Source: Prochlorococcus sp. AG-363-M21 | GTDB taxonomy: Bacteria; Cyanobacteriota; Cyanobacteriia; PCC-6307; Cyanobiaceae | Length of the DNA stretch: 64,000 nucleotides | Assembly: GCA_003278305.1 (NCBI GenBank) | Contig: QCFU01000004.1 | Coordinates: forward strand, 1 to 64,000 | Direction: 5' to 3' | Part shown: piece after piece, positions 35,683-44,133 of the stretch | Numbering within the stretch: position 1 is the first letter of the stretch | How the letters are laid out: every line of letters starts with the position of its first letter | Program-made: the position numbers and the translations under genes | The notes under the pieces: model-generated | The model's input: the letters and a program-made list of their open reading frames with translations, nothing else | What the model was told of the DNA's origin: nothing | The model's database searches: none

Positions 35683-36036
35683 ATGGTCTTTTTTCAATCT
35701 TTACTCAGTATTTTACTTGTTCTTCACCCTTCTCCACTTTTTGAATGTGACGGTGAACCACTTACAGCGACTATAAGAAACAACTTAAATGGTGATTTTG
35801 CTTTGGTCAAAGATCTAGATAAAATAGATGAAGGTTCCTTTGTTGTTCTTGAATGGAAAGACCTATCTCTCATGCTGCCTATTTCTTTTCAAGTAAGTGA
35901 AATTTCTTTTACAGATAAGAAGTGGTTATGGAGCTATAAGGATCAAACAAATGGCCTGCACATAGATAAACCTCGACTAGCACAACTACTTCCTCGTGGT
36001 GAAATAATTGAATATCAATGTAGCCTTCCCAGTTGA
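35683..36036 (+). CDS. small exported hypothetical protein
   Basis: A 117-residue product. The hydrophobic N-terminus (about 1-20, FFQSLLSILLVLHPSPLF) looks like a signal peptide, followed by CDGEPLTATI and a beta-rich domain with several Trp (VVLEWKDLSLMLPISF, KKWLWSYKDQTNG). Cysteines at about 22 and 113 could bond. Reading starts directly after an octamer tandem repeat that replaces the usual ribosome-binding region. Family not recognised. Confidence 0.65.
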   Translation: MVFFQSLLSILLVLHPSPLFECDGEPLTATIRNNLNGDFALVKDLDKIDEGSFVVLEWKDLSLMLPISFQVSEISFTDKKWLWSYKDQTNGLHIDKPRLAQLLPRGEIIEYQCSLPS

Positions 36037-36108
36037 CTAGACAGTTAGTAACTATTTTAATTTTTGTGAACTATATTAGGTAGTCTTATCTAATTTTTTT
36101 ATATGTAT

Positions 36109-36315
36109 TTAGCTTTCTTTAAGAAGATAAAGAATCTCAAGATCTTGTCTTGATTCAGCAATCCTTTTTCGCAGGAATGAGATAGCTGATTCATTCATTC
36201 TTGATTCTGCAATTAGTTTCTCCGCTGCTTGCAAAGCATGTTCTATATTTTTGATTTTTAGTTTGAGTAGCTCCGTGTTACTGCTACAGGACTCAAGAGT
36301 ATATCTATCAATCAT
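36109..36315 (-). CDS. small coiled-coil hypothetical protein
   Basis: A 68-residue, highly helical, charged protein (ELLKLKIKNIEHALQAAEKL and FLRKRIAESRQDLEIL). It is likely a short coiled coil, cytoplasmic, with no signal peptide. It is 4 bases downstream of the small membrane protein gene on the same strand, so they may be co-transcribed. Family unknown. Confidence 0.55.
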   Translation of the reverse strand: MIDRYTLESCSSNTELLKLKIKNIEHALQAAEKLIAESRMNESAISFLRKRIAESRQDLEILYLLKES

Positions 36316-36319
36316 ATTT

Positions 36320-36505
36320 TTACCACCATCTTATTCGGTCTGGCTTATCCCTTTCAATCCTTTTAAGAACAATAATCAAACTAAGAATAATTAGTGGGCC
36401 TAAGAATGCGCTTATGCCTATAAATGCTTTTATTGATGGATCGAGACTAGCCAAATGATTATTAGCCATTGAATTAATTATCATTTTAGGAATCTCCAAA
36501 TACAT
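36320..36505 (-). CDS. small membrane protein, unknown
   Basis: A 61-residue frame with one strong membrane helix (about 27-47, FIGISAFLGPLIILSLIIVL) and a very basic C-tail (KRIERDKPDRIRWW), suggesting an inside-facing C-terminus. A shorter start at the Met of MANNHLASLD (about residue 13) is possible. Followed after 4 bases by the coiled-coil gene. Confidence 0.55.
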   Translation of the reverse strand: MYLEIPKMIINSMANNHLASLDPSIKAFIGISAFLGPLIILSLIIVLKRIERDKPDRIRWW

Positions 36506-36781
36506 CGTTAAAACGTATTGAATTGCAATTACTACAATGAATTCTCTCTATGAAGTATGATTGGTTCAAATGGTTCATTTTCGTCAATGGCTAACAAGGA
36601 CAAGATCTTTTTTAATAGATATTAGCTTATTCTATCGAACTCTTTTTTGTTAGATTACAAGCATTATTGAAATTATTTAGAATTACTTTATTAGCGTCTC
36701 ACAGTTTTGAGATCTAACTATTGTAGATCAAATCTTTGCATCTTAGATTAAGCTAGATCTAAATAGCAATTAACTACCTCA

Positions 36782-37108
36782 ATGTCTCGAATATCAATTA
36801 ATCTTAGTGCAAAGGTTGATGCTATGATCGATCAGCTTCAGAAAAAAATCATTAATCGACGTCGTAAAAAGCTTAAAATTCAGGAAGTCCTTTCAACGCT
36901 TCTAGAAAGGGGGGCAAATTCTCAATCTGATAAATGTTCTGTTGCTTCATCGAAAAATTTAATTAGCGATATTGAAAAAGCAGCTAAAACATCCAAAGCT
37001 CATGCGACTAAACCTAGCAACATATGTTCAGAAAAGTGGGCACTAATTCTTTCTCACTGTATACGCAAAAGTTTAACGTCTAGAAAACTGAATCAACAAC
37101 TTCTTTAA
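36782..37108 (+). CDS. small basic hypothetical protein
   Basis: A 108-residue, lysine- and serine-rich protein. The start (SRISINLSAKVDAMIDQLQKK) resembles a ribbon-helix-helix or coiled beginning, with a strongly basic stretch (INRRRKKLKIQEVL). Such features fit nucleic-acid binding, but no family is recognised, and the call is from composition only. It is 75 bases upstream of the rhomboid-like gene. Confidence 0.5.
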   Translation: MSRISINLSAKVDAMIDQLQKKIINRRRKKLKIQEVLSTLLERGANSQSDKCSVASSKNLISDIEKAAKTSKAHATKPSNICSEKWALILSHCIRKSLTSRKLNQQLL

Positions 37109-37183
37109 AAACAGTAGATAATACGTTTTTACTAACCAACTCCCCTGAAAAGGTTATTTACATTCACTCTTGGACGTTTTTTA

Positions 37184-37774
37184 ATGAATTTCTACCCTCA
37201 TAAAGATGATTGGCAATATGTTCTACCTTTTATAGCTATATCTATAGTTTTTTTGTTGACAGATATTTTTGTTGTTTTGGAAAAGATAAATCTTGCATAT
37301 ATATCTGGACGTCTAGTTTTAGAGCCTTATCGGTTAATAACTTCTCATTTTGTACATTCGAATTTTAGTCATCTCTTGGCTAATTCTGGTGGGATAGTTA
37401 TTTCTCGCTTTTTTTTTAAAGAATTAAACTTAAAAAATCGTTTCTTATTCTTAGCACTAACTGCTTTATTAATCCCTTTTCAAACTATATTTCAATGGAT
37501 ATGGGATATACAATTAACTAATAATTCTTATTCTGTATTAGTTGGATTTAGTGGAGTTCTCTATGGCATTGACGCGTTCGTTCTCTTATCCGCTTACTAT
37601 GGAAAGAAAACTTTCTTAGGCTCAAAAATTAACTTGTGTAGTAGTTATAGTGTCTACAGAGCTTCTTTAGTTATTACAATCTTAGGCTTGTTATGGTCTT
37701 TTATGCCTGGAGTTAGTTTCTCTGGCCATCTGACTGGCTTTATTAGTGGCGTAGCCCTATTCTTTTTAGGATAA
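37184..37774 (+). CDS. rhomboid-family intramembrane protease (rhombosortase-like)
   Basis: A 196-residue protein with about six membrane helices. The rhomboid landmarks are HFVHSNFSHLLAN (residues 55-67, with helix-2 His and Asn), the catalytic serine in GFSGVLYG (Ser123) and the catalytic histidine in FSGHLTGF (His182). GxSGVLxG is closer to the rhombosortase subfamily (which cuts GlyGly-CTERM proteins) than to GlpG (GASG), but the match is by eye only. No GlyGly-CTERM protein was seen in this window. Flanked by small unknown genes. Confidence 0.8.
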   Translation: MNFYPHKDDWQYVLPFIAISIVFLLTDIFVVLEKINLAYISGRLVLEPYRLITSHFVHSNFSHLLANSGGIVISRFFFKELNLKNRFLFLALTALLIPFQTIFQWIWDIQLTNNSYSVLVGFSGVLYGIDAFVLLSAYYGKKTFLGSKINLCSSYSVYRASLVITILGLLWSFMPGVSFSGHLTGFISGVALFFLG

Positions 37775-38020
37775 GAAAAAAATATTACTGCTATAACATA
37801 TGATTGAATAAAAAAACAATTAGAGATTAGATATCAGCTTTATCAAGTGAATCCATCGAACTATACTGGTTGGTAGGATATTCAAATATGGTACTAATAA
37901 TTAGTAGGTGTTGATCATTTAATTGTCTACTAAGTAGTTGGTTTAGGACTTTTATATAGCAATACTTGACAAAAACATCTATTCTAAATTTATTGATATT
38001 AACTTGTTATGCCGTACGAC

Positions 38021-38260
38021 TTAATTTTTAAAATTCTTTTGAGCACATTTTTTTGCTGAGCTGTTTTGGTCTTTACCTTCGTCTATTATTGCTTTTAGAG
38101 CACAATCACAGAAACCTTCTATTGAACTTTCTTTGGCACCTGCCACTTCTGGATTTGATTGGGCCGAAAGGATGCAAGCAGTTAAGTCTTCAGGGTTGTA
38201 TGCCATAACCTTTGGTGCCAATGCAAGCAATAGCAAATACAAAGTGATCAATAACTTCAT
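38021..38260 (-). CDS. small secreted cysteine-containing protein
   Basis: A 79-residue product with a clear signal peptide (MKLLITLYLLLLALAPKVMA) and a mature part of about 59 residues. Four cysteines are visible: Cys-29 region TACILS, the FCDCALK pair and KKCAQK near the C-terminus, enough for two disulfides. Family unknown. Stands alone between the rhomboid-like gene and a small membrane protein gene. Confidence 0.6.
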   Translation of the reverse strand: MKLLITLYLLLLALAPKVMAYNPEDLTACILSAQSNPEVAGAKESSIEGFCDCALKAIIDEGKDQNSSAKKCAQKNFKN

Positions 38261-38456
38261 TAGTAATTAGAGGATTAATTTTTTTATTTTATCTTTAAAT
38301 TGTTGCTTAGGTTGCAGAAGTTGATATGTATCATATTTTACTTTGGGTTCCTTCTCTAGGGATGTGAATTTTTCCGATATTACTGCTTATGTAAAATCAA
38401 GTATCATGTTGACTCAAAATAACTTTTTTAGTTACTATTACGCAAAAAACTTTGTC

Positions 38457-38639
38457 ATGAACTCATTTGGATTTAATCGATATGGTTTAGATAGAGCTGG
38501 TATTCACTGGGCACAGCATCTTGCTATGACAATTGTTTCATTGCTAATTTTCTTAATTGCTTTGGACAAGGCAGTTCCTGCTTTCCATAATCTCTTAATC
38601 TCATCATTGTATAAAATTGAATGTAGTGGGTTGTTTTGA
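38457..38639 (+). CDS. small single-span membrane protein, unknown
   Basis: Frame is open from 38343 (TTG), but the ATG at 38457 is preferred: 60 residues starting MNSFGFNRYGLD, with one membrane helix (about residues 23-41, AMTIVSLLIFLIALDKAV). A possible promoter (TTGACT near 38409, then TACTAT 18 bases later) would fall inside the longer version, which supports the shorter one. ATG at 38406 is another option. No family recognised. Confidence 0.45.
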   Translation: MNSFGFNRYGLDRAGIHWAQHLAMTIVSLLIFLIALDKAVPAFHNLLISSLYKIECSGLF

Positions 38640-38922
38640 AATAGTATTCGTATCCATAGGTTCTTATAGAATCTTCCTTTAAAAATCTAAGACCAAATAA
38701 ATCTTCGTTTCTTTTTTACGCTTATTAAATATATAAATATAAAAATTTGTTTTTTGTCTAGGTATTGATTTGGGCCACTCTCTGTCATATCTGTGTTTAT
38801 TGATATTGGCCCTTCATAATTGACTTGTCTTAGCCTGGCTTCTATGTTTTTTTGAGGTTTAAGAAAGAAAGCGTCTTTTAGGATTTTTTTTGTTATTATT
38901 AAAGCAGAGGATGATTTAAACA

Positions 38923-39162
38923 ATGAAAAAGGTTAAATATCCTGAATGGGTGCCTTGGGATGGCGGTCCTACTCAGTTGCAAGCAAATGATGATGAATGG
39001 GTAATGCAGAAAGGTGAAAAAGAAGTTATCTTCAGCAAGAATAAGCTTGACAGTAATTACTTTCATGTAAGAAGTGCAGAGAAGGAAGAGCAAATCTATA
39101 CTTTTCAAGCGAGATACCTTTATCAAGAACTAGTGAATAAGGGATTTATCCTTAAAGCGTAA
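38923..39162 (+). CDS. small soluble hypothetical protein
   Basis: A 79-residue charged protein with several aromatic residues (YPEWVPWDGGPTQLQ; DEWVMQKGEKEVIF; TFQARYLYQELVNKGF). No signal or membrane segment. Minus-strand frames cover the same place (38687-38923 and 38899-39126) but their sequences look less protein-like. The start follows directly on a long gap. Confidence 0.6.
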   Translation: MKKVKYPEWVPWDGGPTQLQANDDEWVMQKGEKEVIFSKNKLDSNYFHVRSAEKEEQIYTFQARYLYQELVNKGFILKA

Positions 39163-39242
39163 ACTTAATTTAGGTTAGAAGCTACTTCTCTAGATACTTT
39201 TTCGTCCTTCCACCGATATTTCAAGTTTCTTTTTGCGAGACC

Positions 39243-39521
39243 TTGCTGACCAAAAGCGCAAAGAGAAGTACATTAGTACTAGTATGCTTGCTTGGTTGCG
39301 TGGGCCCAGCTTTTTTGCGAGTTCGTTCTGGCGATTGTGTTCTTGTTTCTAGCGAGATCGACGGTTTTCCTTATTTTGGAAAGATTTTAAAGTGCATTGG
39401 GAGTTCTAAGGACTCTCGTGCTTGGACTCTTTTTCAAGTATTTGATATTGATAATGGCTATATAAATATTATAAATGCATGTGATGTTATTGAGATTCTT
39501 AGCTCATCAAAAAGCAACTAG
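39243..39521 (+). CDS. DUF3104-like small protein
   Basis: A 92-residue frame with no ATG start; TTG at 39243 is the first possible start. RVRSGDCVLVSSEIDGFPYFGKI and SRAWTLFQVFDIDNGYINIINACDVIEIL (both given by their ends in this text) fit the beta-barrel pattern of DUF3104, a marine picocyanobacterial family with no known function. The first 20 residues are hydrophobic, so either a signal-like segment or a misplaced start is possible. Confidence 0.55.
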   Translation: MLTKSAKRSTLVLVCLLGCVGPAFLRVRSGDCVLVSSEIDGFPYFGKILKCIGSSKDSRAWTLFQVFDIDNGYINIINACDVIEILSSSKSN

Positions 39522-39872
39522 TTAGAAAAGTCTGAATCTAAAATTTTGGAGTATCTAAGATATAGCGCTATGTTTTAATATTTAAGCCTAATTAAAGTGA
39601 AGTTTTTTCTTTATAGAGTATTTATTTTCTATTTAGAAAATTCCAGAACAATTAGAGGAAAATTCAATTAGAAATAAATACTTATATATTTAGAGAATTG
39701 ATTTCTTTTAGTCACATTTTTTATATTAGGTAATAACTTATATCATTAGATGTTTTTGTTGTTCCAGCTTTCGTTAATAGTTAAGTATTAATGTATGCTG
39801 CATGACTTTTCCCCAAATAATATAGTACATTACATATTAGTAAATTTTCATCGAAGGATGTATAGGGGTTTT
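39522..39872. other. intergenic region, AT-rich
   Basis: Roughly 350 bases before the secreted-protein gene when its inner start is used. Contains no convincing ORF; a few T-runs near 39600-39660. Presumed promoter region for the gene at 39873. Confidence 0.35.
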
Positions 39873-40742
39873 ATGAACATTAAAAAATCTGCAATAGCTA
39901 TATCTACTTCCCTTATAGGACTGGGTTCTTTGGCAGGAGGACTTTTGCCACAAGCATCAGCAAGTAACTTTCTCTATCAAGGAAAATGTGGATTTTTAGT
40001 AAGTTCAAATTTCCAGGAAAAATGTAATGCTTTATTCACAAAGACAATGCTTACGATTATGCCAAAGGGTTCTAAGCAAATACGAATATGGCCTCAGCAG
40101 ATTTCATATGTTTCCCTTGCTACAAAGAAATCACTTAAAATGAATGAAGATTTAGTCTTATGGAAAAAAGCTGCTGGAAAAACAGGCATCCTATGGTGGC
40201 GTAGAGATCGTATACCTCAATGGGTAATTGATGTTACTGCCAAGGAGCAGGAAGATCATCAATTTAGTATTGGTTTTGTAGATAAGTATAAAAAACCTCA
40301 AATCGTTTTATTTGTACTAAATGATAAAGAACAAGCTTCTGGAATGATAGGTATGCTCGAATCCTACTCTGGACTATCATTAGGCCAAAGTAGAACACCA
40401 GGATCATATTTAGGACCTACACTTACAAGAAACTTATCAAGAGAGGCAACTCGTAAGGCAAGAAGACTTGCTGGTTTATGCTCACAAGATATGTTTGATG
40501 ATGCAGAACCAATCGCATTAGAATTGGATAGTTATATTGAAAATATTATTGATGAAGTTTCGATTTTTTCTGGTACAGAAAAATTTACTTACAAGTTACG
40601 TAAAACATATGATGAAGCAATAAGTTATTGTGATGATCAGATTTTAAGGGCACATAGAGAGCGAGAAGCAGAGAGAAATGAAATAGCAGAAGAGAAAAGA
40701 GCAGAAGCCAGGGAAGCTTTTGATATGCTTGCAGAATTCTAG
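39873..40742 (+). CDS. secreted protein of unknown function, 289 aa
   Basis: The best start is the ATG at 39873 (MNIKKSAIAIS); longer frames begin at 39858 and 39795. A signal peptide (about 1-29) ends near QASASNF. Mature sequence: a Cys-containing YQGKCGFLVSSNFQEKCNAL segment, a Trp-rich middle (WPQQISYV, ILWWRRDRIPQWV), and a C-terminal helix with a highly charged coiled-coil end (HREREAERNEIAEEKRAEAR). Family not recognised. It is 9 bases upstream of a second exported protein on the same strand and faces the CsgG-like gene. Confidence 0.65.
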   Translation: MNIKKSAIAISTSLIGLGSLAGGLLPQASASNFLYQGKCGFLVSSNFQEKCNALFTKTMLTIMPKGSKQIRIWPQQISYVSLATKKSLKMNEDLVLWKKAAGKTGILWWRRDRIPQWVIDVTAKEQEDHQFSIGFVDKYKKPQIVLFVLNDKEQASGMIGMLESYSGLSLGQSRTPGSYLGPTLTRNLSREATRKARRLAGLCSQDMFDDAEPIALELDSYIENIIDEVSIFSGTEKFTYKLRKTYDEAISYCDDQILRAHREREAERNEIAEEKRAEAREAFDMLAEF

Positions 40743-40751
40743 TCAATCAAA

Positions 40752-41495
40752 ATGAAAGTATTTGCAAGAAGCAGTCTTCGTTCGTTGGGCTCTTCAGTTG
40801 TTTTTTTAACATTATTAATTCAACACCCTGTTGATTCTTTCCCCTTTAAAGGATTTGATACAGACAATAGGATAAAAGAGTCTTCTTCAGGTTTTGTTGA
40901 TTCACAGACTGGGGATATAATTGATAAGGAAATAGATGAGTACGGAAACTTAAGAGATTGCACTAGGGGCAAATCATCCTTTAGAAGAAAACTACCTAGT
41001 TGTAATGAAATAGTAGATCGACGCCAGAAAAGATTAAACGATTCAAGAAAAAAATCATGGGGTCTATTGCGTAACGAACTTTCAGGAAAGAATATTTTTA
41101 TTCTTCCTAATGGTAGTAAAATAAGAGTAAGTTCTTCAGTCAAATATAATGATGAGACTCAATATGGTAGAGGTGGCGGAGAGCTGATAATCAATGCTTA
41201 TGTCGAAAAAGTAAGCTCTAATCTTACAACATTTGAGAATCTATTTATTAATCGAGGTTCCAGATTAGAGATATCTTTCTTAGATAGGGATGGTTTTGAG
41301 ATGCTTGATAAATTGATAATTCCTTTTCATATTGAGACTGGTTTGGCTAGAAATATAAGTTATCAGAAGAAGATAGGTAAGACAGCAGATGACTTGCTAG
41401 GAATTAAGGTTCAATCACGATTACCTATTAGAAGTGTTAGAGAGTATAAGGAAATAAAAAGAATTGGCGTATCAGCTAAGTTTGGAAATAAATAG
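40752..41495 (+). CDS. secreted protein of unknown function, 247 aa
   Basis: A signal peptide (about 1-28, ending near HPVDSFPF) precedes a hydrophilic mature part. Features include a DSQTGDIIDKEIDEYGNLRDC segment, a Cys pair around residues 73-84, and a beta-rich C-terminal half (about 105-235) with many short strands (IRVSSSVKYNDE; GELIINAYVEKV). Family unknown. Co-oriented with the preceding secreted protein after a 9-base gap and convergent with the CsgG-like gene, 25 bases away. Confidence 0.65.
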   Translation: MKVFARSSLRSLGSSVVFLTLLIQHPVDSFPFKGFDTDNRIKESSSGFVDSQTGDIIDKEIDEYGNLRDCTRGKSSFRRKLPSCNEIVDRRQKRLNDSRKKSWGLLRNELSGKNIFILPNGSKIRVSSSVKYNDETQYGRGGGELIINAYVEKVSSNLTTFENLFINRGSRLEISFLDRDGFEMLDKLIIPFHIETGLARNISYQKKIGKTADDLLGIKVQSRLPIRSVREYKEIKRIGVSAKFGNK

Positions 41496-41520
41496 TATTC
41501 TTGCTATCTAAAAATATTTG

Positions 41521-42294
41521 TTAGAATAAATCTAATGAATCATTAGATTCTTTGCGTTGTAAGTCTTTGGCTTTATAAACTTCTACACATTCATCTTTTA
41601 GGTAAAGAACGCAATCAAGATATGAAGCAATTTCTTGCATAGCTTTTCTTATAACACGAGTTTTGTTTACTCCCTCAGCTTTCTTCTGGGATTGTCCAAG
41701 GCTGACTCCCTGAAAAGTACCAGAAAAAGCTTGACTTTTAGACTCTTTAGAAGCTTTTCCTTCAATAGTTCTACTGTAAGCAATAGTTCCGGTAGATGTA
41801 TTTACTACCTTTAAATCAAAAGAAACATAAAATGAAGATATTTTTGTTCCTCCGCCAACAGCGAACCCGCCATAACCAATTGTTTGAGCATCATCACCTG
41901 TACTTGATTCTTCAAAGTCAGTTAAAGATGCCAAAATTATGTACTTGGCTTGGTTGAGGTTGTTTTTTTTGGCAGCAGTTTTTTTATTAATACCTGTCAT
42001 ACCAAGTTCCTTTCTTAACTCTTCTAAGGCCTCTGTATCTCTTTCAAGGACTGTAAAGTGACCTGTGCTAGTCAGTTCTGTTGATAAAACATTAGCAAGT
42101 TTTTCAGGGAATGAGCTTCTAAACCAAGGGGCACCACTTCGATCTTTGACCTGTCTTACTGCAACAGTTATAGGTTTCATTGGACGCAGCCCTTCTCCCT
42201 TGACAGGTTTGATGAGAGGGATTGATGATATTAAGGTTATTGTCGGAATAATTATTGCAGTAATAGCTTTAGATGAAAAAGAAGTACTAACCAT
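41521..42294 (-). CDS. CsgG/curli-assembly-like protein
   Basis: A 257-residue exported protein. The N-terminal hydrophobic stretch (about 9-32, AITAIIIPTITLISSIPLI) is signal-like. The following domain (about 40-190) matches the CsgG fold: ITVAVRQVKDRSGAPWF, LANVLSTELTSTGHFTVLER, LNQAKYIILASLTDFE, and FYVSFDLKVVNTSTGTIAYS. CsgG is an outer-membrane lipoprotein pore in curli secretion, but this one has no lipobox cysteine; its cysteines are near the C-terminus. So an exact curli role is doubtful. It faces two secreted unknowns. Confidence 0.7.
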   Translation of the reverse strand: MVSTSFSSKAITAIIIPTITLISSIPLIKPVKGEGLRPMKPITVAVRQVKDRSGAPWFRSSFPEKLANVLSTELTSTGHFTVLERDTEALEELRKELGMTGINKKTAAKKNNLNQAKYIILASLTDFEESSTGDDAQTIGYGGFAVGGGTKISSFYVSFDLKVVNTSTGTIAYSRTIEGKASKESKSQAFSGTFQGVSLGQSQKKAEGVNKTRVIRKAMQEIASYLDCVLYLKDECVEVYKAKDLQRKESNDSLDLF

Positions 42295-42473
42295 TTTTCT
42301 TTGACTATAAATTCAAAACCATAAAGATCATATCTCTAAACACTCCTTACAAGTCTATAAATGAAAAAAAAAACTAAGATATTTCAACAAAATTGCATTA
42401 ACTCTGATTTTAGATCTGCAGATATATCTTCTTTAAAATATTTAGTAAAGAGATTTAAAGTAATCTAAAATAA

Positions 42474-42656
42474 CTAATTAGCTTCTATTTTCCTTCTCAT
42501 ATCATGCATTTTTTCTAATTCATCATAAATAGCTTTTAATTTGCTCTCAATATGATCTGTATTGCTTAAATACTTTAGAGATTGCAGTGTCTTTAACAAG
42601 TGTTCTTTGGTTTCAATGATTCTTCTACACTCTGTACTGCCAGCTTCGTAGGACAT
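42474..42656 (-). CDS. small helical hypothetical protein
   Basis: A 60-residue charged protein that is probably one long helix or coiled coil (IIETKEHLLKTLQSLKYL; IESKLKAIYDELEKMHDM). No signal or membrane span. The ratio of charged residues and lack of bias argue for a real small gene, but there is no known family. Confidence 0.5.
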   Translation of the reverse strand: MSYEAGSTECRRIIETKEHLLKTLQSLKYLSNTDHIESKLKAIYDELEKMHDMRRKIEAN

Positions 42657-42753
42657 TTAATTAAACTAACTCTAATAAATATTATTCTTATACAGGAATC
42701 CATTAAGTGATAAATGATACAGCAGAAGTCTTCTTTGTTTTAAGGGTTGCTAC

Positions 42754-42840
42754 TTAACCGATGGAAACCATTACCAAGAAGGTTGTACTCATTAGGATTA
42801 ACCCCACCGCAGCTGTAGCAGCCAAAAGAGAGATATTCAT
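42754..42840 (-). CDS. 28-aa hydrophobic micro-protein (single membrane helix)
   Basis: ATG at 42840-42838 to TAA at 42756-42754. The product is almost wholly hydrophobic (ISLLAATAAVGLILMSTTFL and following), a single membrane helix with tiny ends. Photosystem and cytochrome b6f subunits such as PetL, PsbM or Psb30 have this size, but the sequence does not match one I can name. No clear Shine-Dalgarno. Could also be a chance frame. Confidence 0.4.
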   Translation of the reverse strand: MNISLLAATAAVGLILMSTTFLVMVSIG

Positions 42841-43200
42841 CTAAAAAAGTAGATCTATAAAAATCTTAAGCTTTTCTAAAGGATTGTCAGGATCTTTATG
42901 CATTCTCTATACAGAATGTAATTATTTTTCAATAAATAGGCTTAACTTTCCAAGGTCTTTGTTTTTTGCTTGATATTTATAGTTGAGTATAAATTTTAAG
43001 ATTATCCAAGTTTTTTTAAACCTAAATCATAGTATTGATATAGCTTTAGTGGGTTCTATTTGATAGTCATATTAAGCTTTAATAAGCCTTCCTCTTATTA
43101 AGAGTTATTCTCTATTTTAATGCCGATAATCGTAATTATTATTAGTGATATATGAATCATTTGGAACTTTAGTTTTGTATCATTTGTACAATTGAACTTG
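42841..43200. other. intergenic region, nothing recognised
   Basis: 360 AT-rich bases between two minus-strand small genes. No ORF with protein-like composition, no repeat and no RNA structure noticed. Confidence 0.4.
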
Positions 43201-43392
43201 CTAGGTTAATCCATCTTGTTCTAGCTCAACTCTCTTCCTTAAAGCCTGATTTAACTTGCCAGCAATAAATGGAATATGAACTGAGTACTTTCTAAGTTCT
43301 ATTCTTTCTTTCAAGGAGACACTAGAACCACTGCCAAGTCTTCTAATGATTTCTTCTAATTTCTTTCTTGTACCCGTAGTTAAAAGCCTCAT
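43201..43392 (-). CDS. small basic hypothetical protein
   Basis: A 63-residue, Arg- and Lys-rich, helical protein (TRKKLEEIIRRLGSGSSVSL; KLNQALRKRVELEQ) with no signal peptide. Its composition suits nucleic-acid or ribosome contact, though that is a guess. Family not recognised. About 70 bases from the lipoprotein gene on the same strand. Confidence 0.6.
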   Translation of the reverse strand: MRLLTTGTRKKLEEIIRRLGSGSSVSLKERIELRKYSVHIPFIAGKLNQALRKRVELEQDGLT

Positions 43393-43461
43393 TTAACTTA
43401 ATCAAGTTTTCTAATCATATTAATTCTGTGAAAAAACACAAGAGTAGTAATTTATTAATAA

Positions 43462-43887
43462 CTATTGAATCAACTCTTCAGAACCTTCTACTAGTTCACT
43501 ACTTGATTCTTCCGCTTTGTCAATTTGTATAATTGTATCTTTTTCTAAAGTGTACATTATCTTTTCTCCCATCAAGTCGGGAACTGTGATTTTACAACCT
43601 TTGTCTCTTTCTAGATTACAGTTTCGGGTCGCTTTAACAGTTTTCCAAGTGCAAGGTACTTCAGATACAGATTCGTTGACTACAGTCCATCCATTATCTA
43701 GATAATCTTGAATAGTATCTTTATTGCATGAGATTGATACCTCAATTGATTCAGTCACACTTTTGTTCAAAAGCTCTTCCTTTGAAGAAGGCTTTAATTT
43801 ATCTCCAAGCTGTTCTTTTACAGGACAACCAGTCAAAAGGACAGTTAATGGTAAGAAGTAAATCAGATATGATTTGAATTTAAGCAT
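43462..43887 (-). CDS. small lipoprotein, unknown function
   Basis: A 141-residue protein with a lipobox LLTGC (Cys21) after a hydrophobic signal (SYLIYFLPLTVLLTG), so it is probably lipid-anchored. The mature domain has four further cysteines (ISCNKD, VPCTWK, RNCNLERDKGC) and an acidic C-terminal tail. No known family. Membrane-anchored in the periplasm or lumen is inferred from the lipobox. Confidence 0.65.
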   Translation of the reverse strand: MLKFKSYLIYFLPLTVLLTGCPVKEQLGDKLKPSSKEELLNKSVTESIEVSISCNKDTIQDYLDNGWTVVNESVSEVPCTWKTVKATRNCNLERDKGCKITVPDLMGEKIMYTLEKDTIIQIDKAEESSSELVEGSEELIQ

Positions 43888-43923
43888 CTTAGGATTTAAA
43901 GTCTTTCGTATTCTATAGTGAGA

Positions 43924-44133
43924 TTACTTTTTTGTTTGTTTGTTTGATTTTTTTGATGATTTTGGTTCTATAACAAGTAATAAATCTTCCATTTGATCCA
44001 TTAGTTTTTTGATTTCATCAGGTTCTGGTAACTTTAATTCATCGGCAACAGCTAGATGTATTACCCTTAACTCTGACCTTAATTTCTTAAGGTATTTTTT
44101 TACTTCTTCTTTTTTTTCTTTTGCAGTAGCCAT
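43924..44133 (-). CDS. small charged hypothetical protein
   Basis: A 69-residue highly charged, alpha-helical protein (KEKKEEVKKYLKKLRSEL, then ELKLPEPDEIKKLMDQMEDL) with a Lys/Ser-rich C-tail. No signal. Real-looking composition but no family. Same strand as the lipoprotein gene, 36 bases upstream of it. Confidence 0.6.
   Translation of the reverse strand: MATAKEKKEEVKKYLKKLRSELRVIHLAVADELKLPEPDEIKKLMDQMEDLLLVIEPKSSKKSNKQTKK

Noticed and set aside
38687-38923. 78-codon minus-strand frame overlapping the start of the 38923 plus-strand gene
   Set aside because: Composition is not clearly worse than noise, but it has no family match, shares its ATG region with a better plus-strand gene and has a highly hydrophobic basic tail typical of AT-rich shadow frames.
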